NCBI RefSeq assembly: GCF_900110275.1
Contig: NZ_FODC01000011.1
Coordinates: 1 to 64,000, forward strand
Length of the DNA: 64,000 bases
Origin: Duganella sp. CF517
GTDB lineage: Bacteria; Pseudomonadota; Gammaproteobacteria; Burkholderiales; Burkholderiaceae_D
Direction: 5' to 3'
Shown here: piece after piece, positions 60,967-64,000 of the stretch
How positions within the stretch are numbered: the first letter of the stretch is position 1
Layout of the letters: every line of letters begins with the position of its first letter
Notes under the pieces: generated by a model
The model's input: the letters and a program-made list of their open reading frames with translations, nothing else
Told to the model about the DNA's origin: nothing
The model's database searches: none
Made by a program: the position numbers and the translations under genes

Positions 60967-62331
60967 TTATGGTTCGCGGATCGATTCGTCCAGCGCCCGG
61001 GTGAGCGGATACAGCAGATACGACATCACGGTGCGGTGGCCAACGACGATCTCGGCCGAGACGGTCATGCCGGGCAGCAGCCGCGTGCCCTCGGTCATTT
61101 TCTTCAGGTCGCCCTTGTACTGGATGCGGCTCAGGTAGTAGGCGTCCATGCCGCCGCCGTTCTTGTCGGCGGCGTCGCGCTTGAACGAATCCTGGCTGAT
61201 GGTGCGTACCTTGCCCTCGAGCATGCCGTGCTTCATGAACGAGAACGCGTCCACCTTCAGGTGCGTGACGGCGCCGGGCTTGATGTAGCCGATGTCGAGC
61301 GAGTCGATCTGCACTTCGGCCTCCAGCTCGGCGCCCAGCGGCACCAGCGTGAACAGCGCCTCGGCCTCGCGCACGATGGAGCCCACCGACAGCTTGCCGA
61401 TCTCCAGCACCACGCCGTCGGCCGGCGCCACCATCTGGATCATCTTGAGGCGCTTGTCGGCCTTGGCCAGCTGCTCGTTGATGCCGTCGCGGTCGCGCGA
61501 GGCGGTCAGCAAGTCCTCCATCGCCTTTTGCCGCCAGCTCTTGTCGAACGCCGAGCGCTCGGCCTGGGCCGCCGCCAGTTCGCTGGCCATTTCGATCGCC
61601 TTGTTGCGCTGCATGTCCATGTCGCGCTCGACGCCGAGGCGGCGGTCGCGCGCCTCGAGCAGGTGCATCTTGGCGCCGAACTGCTCGGCCATCAGCTGCT
61701 CCTGCATCGCCTCGACCTCGCGCAGCGCCTTGACGCGCTGGGCCAGGATCACCTGGTCGTGCTTGTTCGTTTCCAGGCCGGCGCGCAGGCGCGCGATGTT
61801 CTGGTCCATCTTGGTCTTTTGCGCCTCGAAGTTGGCCCTGCGCTCGCTCGACAGCTGCGACTGCAGCTGGGCGTCGGCGCTCGAGCCGCTGCCGACGGCG
61901 GCGCCGGCCTTGCCCGACAATTCGGCGCGCAGGCCGGCGGCCTGGGTGTCCAGGCTTTGCAGGCGGATGCGCAGCTGCGACTCGTCGGCGGCGCTGAAGG
62001 TCGGGTCCAGCGTGGCCAGCACCTGGCCCTTCTTGACGATCTGGCCGACGCGCACGTCGATGCTCTGGATGATCGACGTCTCGAGCGGCTGCACCACGAT
62101 GTTGGGCAGCGGATTGACCAGCCGGCCGTGGGCGACGACGATCTTTTCGACCGGCGAGAAGCAGGCCCACAGGATGAACGCGATGAACACCAGCAGCAGC
62201 AAGTGCAGCGTGAGGCGCACGAACCGCGGCAGCGGACCGCGCTCGATGGCGTCGGCGTCCGGCAGGAACTCGATCTCGGTCTCGTCCTTGCGGCGCTTGA
62301 AGCTTAAAGGTGGCTTGTTTGCTGGTTCCAT
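60967..62331 (-). CDS. Type I secretion membrane fusion protein (HlyD family)
   Basis: This 454-residue periplasmic adaptor has a short cytoplasmic N-terminus, one membrane helix at about residues 38-58 (LTLHLLLLVFIAFILWACF), and a lipoyl-like half-motif (IDVRVGQIVKKGQVLATLDP). A long coiled-coil region (~100-300, rich in Gln/Arg/Glu/Lys, e.g. QNIARLRAGLETNKHDQVIL) precedes the second lipoyl half (VAPADGVVLEIGKLSVGSIV). The end contains GMTVSAEIVVGHRTVMSYLL, the family signature. It would link the ABC transporter to a TolC-type channel. The start overlaps the transporter gene by 28 bases. Confidence 0.94.
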   Translation of the reverse strand: MEPANKPPLSFKRRKDETEIEFLPDADAIERGPLPRFVRLTLHLLLLVFIAFILWACFSPVEKIVVAHGRLVNPLPNIVVQPLETSIIQSIDVRVGQIVKKGQVLATLDPTFSAADESQLRIRLQSLDTQAAGLRAELSGKAGAAVGSGSSADAQLQSQLSSERRANFEAQKTKMDQNIARLRAGLETNKHDQVILAQRVKALREVEAMQEQLMAEQFGAKMHLLEARDRRLGVERDMDMQRNKAIEMASELAAAQAERSAFDKSWRQKAMEDLLTASRDRDGINEQLAKADKRLKMIQMVAPADGVVLEIGKLSVGSIVREAEALFTLVPLGAELEAEVQIDSLDIGYIKPGAVTHLKVDAFSFMKHGMLEGKVRTISQDSFKRDAADKNGGGMDAYYLSRIQYKGDLKKMTEGTRLLPGMTVSAEIVVGHRTVMSYLLYPLTRALDESIREP

Positions 62332-64000
62332 AGGTGCTGGTAAGTTTCGCTACGTGTAAGCAGTTCTTCGTGACGGCCCGCATCCATCAGGCTGCCCTGC
62401 TGCATGACCATGATTTTGTCGGCGTTGACCAGGGTCGACAGGCGGTGCGAAATCATCACCACCGTGCGGCCGACGGCGATCTTCGACAGGTTGCCGATGA
62501 AAATGGCTTCGCTTTCCGGGTCCAGCGCGCTGGCGGCCTCGTCGAGGATCAGGATGCGCGGGCGCGCCACCAGCGTGCGGGCGATCGACAGGCGCTGCTT
62601 TTGGCCGCCCGACAGGTTCGACGCGTTCTCTTCCAGCACGGTGTCGTAGCCCATCGGCAGGCGTTCGATGAATTCGTCGGCGCCGGCGGCCACCGCCGCG
62701 GCCACCAGTTCATCGAACGTGGCGTCGGGCTTGGTGACGGACAGGTTCTCGCGCACGGTGCCGCGGAACAGGAAGTTCTCCTGTAACACGACGCCGATCT
62801 GGCGCCGCAGGTGCGACAGCTCGATCTCGCGGGCGTCGATGCCGTCGAAGCGCACGATGCCCTCCTGCACCGGATACAAGCCCTGGATCAGCTTGGTCAA
62901 GGTGGTCTTGCCCGAGCCGCTGCGCCCGACGATGCCGACCACGGTACCCTGCTCGATGGTGAAGCTGGCCTTGTTGAGCGCCATCGCCTGCGCGCCCGGA
63001 TAGCGGAAGGTGACGTCGTCGAAGCGGATCTCGCCCTCGAGCACCGGGCGCAGGCCGTTGGCGCCGGCGCGGCCCTCGGGCGCGCGGTTCATGACCTCGC
63101 CGAGCATCTTGACCGACAGCGCCGTCTCCTGGTACTCGTTGACCAGGCCGACGAGCGAGATCAGCGGACCGGTGACGCGCCCGGCCAGCATCTGGAAGGC
63201 GATCAGCGCGCCGACCGACAGGGTCTGGTCGAACACGTCGGCGGCGCCGACGACGATCAACGTCACCGGCAGCAGCTTGCCCAGCAAGTCGGTGACGGCG
63301 TTGCCGGCGATCGAGATCTGGCCGACGCGGAAGTGCATCGTGATGGCCTCGGCCGAGCGCTGGTCCCAGATGCGCCGCTGCGACGGTTCGATCGCCAGCG
63401 CCTTGACGGTGCGCATGCCGTGGATGGTTTCGACCAGCATGCCCTGGCGCTGGCCTTCGGCCGAGTACAGCGCGTTGAGGCGGCGCTGGAAGGTCGGCAC
63501 CATGGCCAGCACGACGCCGCCGATCAGCGCCGCGAACAGCAGCACGATCATCGCCAGCTTGAACGAATAACTGAACAGGATCGGCACGAACACCAGCAGC
63601 GCGATCAGGTCGAGCGCGGTGAAGAACAGGCGCCCGGTCAGGAAGTTGCGGATCTTTTCAAGCTGCTGCATGTGGCGCGTGACCACGCCGGCGCTGGTGG
63701 TCTCGAAGAAATCGATCGGCAGCGACAGCAGGTGGGCGAACACGCGCCGCGTCAGGCGCATGTCGATCTTGTTGGACGCGGCCAGGGTCAGCGTCTGGCG
63801 CAGGAAGCCGAAGGTGGCGTCGAACACCAGCGCCATGACGATGCCCACGGCCAGCACCTGCAACGTCGTCACGCTCTGGTGCGTGAGCACCTTGTCGATC
63901 ACCAGCTGGAAGAAGATCGGCGAGGCCAGCGCCAGCAGCTGCATGGCGATGGCGGCGATGAAGATGTCGCGGAAGGCCGCCTTCTGCTTGAGGATTTCGG
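62304..64000 (-). CDS. Type I secretion ABC transporter (HlyB/LapB-type), 5' end outside the window
   Basis: The frame runs out of the window at 64000 on the minus strand; about 565 codons are inside, so any N-terminal C39-like domain is not visible. The membrane domain begins with LALASPIFFQLVIDKVLTHQ and continues with the exporter loop FFETTSAGVVTRHMQQLEKI. The ATPase domain has Walker A (VGRSGSGKTTLTKLI), the ABC signature in NLSGGQKQRLSIARTL, Walker B ILILDEAASALDPES and the H-loop MISHRLSTLVN. Together with HlyD it forms a type I export system. The giant repeat protein at 31574, with its Ca-binding C-terminus and no Sec signal, is a natural substrate. Confidence 0.94.
   Translation of the reverse strand, partial: EILKQKAAFRDIFIAAIAMQLLALASPIFFQLVIDKVLTHQSVTTLQVLAVGIVMALVFDATFGFLRQTLTLAASNKIDMRLTRRVFAHLLSLPIDFFETTSAGVVTRHMQQLEKIRNFLTGRLFFTALDLIALLVFVPILFSYSFKLAMIVLLFAALIGGVVLAMVPTFQRRLNALYSAEGQRQGMLVETIHGMRTVKALAIEPSQRRIWDQRSAEAITMHFRVGQISIAGNAVTDLLGKLLPVTLIVVGAADVFDQTLSVGALIAFQMLAGRVTGPLISLVGLVNEYQETALSVKMLGEVMNRAPEGRAGANGLRPVLEGEIRFDDVTFRYPGAQAMALNKASFTIEQGTVVGIVGRSGSGKTTLTKLIQGLYPVQEGIVRFDGIDAREIELSHLRRQIGVVLQENFLFRGTVRENLSVTKPDATFDELVAAAVAAGADEFIERLPMGYDTVLEENASNLSGGQKQRLSIARTLVARPRILILDEAASALDPESEAIFIGNLSKIAVGRTVVMISHRLSTLVNADKIMVMQQGSLMDAGRHEELLTRSETYQHLWNQQTSHL

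Overview
The window looks like chromosomal DNA from a GC-rich betaproteobacterium of the Oxalobacteraceae (Massilia/Duganella/Janthinobacterium type). This rests on the high-GC codon use, the DUF4148 protein, the type VI secretion (T6SS) VgrG/effector style, the sox genes and the large type I secreted repeat protein. It is an inference from content; no rRNA marker is present.

Region 1 (1-9301) is a T6SS effector island. A vgrG with a C-terminal transthyretin-like domain, open at the window edge, is followed by a PoNe-like nuclease effector and a DUF1911/PoNi-like immunity gene. The whole unit is then repeated as a 5'-truncated, twice-frameshifted vgrG remnant, a second nuclease effector split by a -1 frame change at an A8 tract, and a second immunity gene. 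Toxin tails and immunity genes are visibly richer in A+T than their surroundings.

Region 2 (9302-31367) is mostly housekeeping and accessory metabolism. It holds a stress-type protein, a periplasmic solute-binding protein, an eight-gene minus-strand sulfur/molybdenum operon (iorAB-like, soxX, soxY, soxZ, soxA, monoheme cytochrome c, FCSD-type flavoprotein), and ompW behind an FNR/ANR-type promoter. Further on are two divergent LysR pairs, two chemoreceptors, a lipoprotein, a DUF4148 protein, an M28 peptidase, three tandem palindromic repeats, a thioredoxin-fold protein and nudC.

Region 3 (31574-64000) is the most striking part. A 3,723-residue protein consists almost entirely of an octapeptide repeat (Q-[ILV]-x-A-L-x-[TS]-x) and ends in a Ca-binding, type I secretion-like domain. 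It is followed by two large TPR + GT41 (O-GlcNAc-transferase-like) glycosyltransferases, further glycosyltransferases, genes for a 3-acylamido-3,6-dideoxyhexose (fdtABC-like), genes for a CDP-3,6-dideoxyhexose (rfbFGH-like), a split transketolase and a sugar reductase. From the other direction come a methyltransferase, HlyD and HlyB. My working model is a giant Thr/Ser-rich surface protein that is O-glycosylated in the cytoplasm with unusual, possibly branched, deoxysugars and exported by the type I system. Only the gene content and linkage are seen; the functional connection is inferred.

Two families of GGGGTCA...TGACCCC palindromes (three 94-bp copies after the peptidase; two 85-bp copies at the ends of the giant gene and of the sugar operon) punctuate the window. 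No tRNA, rRNA, CRISPR array or intact insertion sequence was seen.
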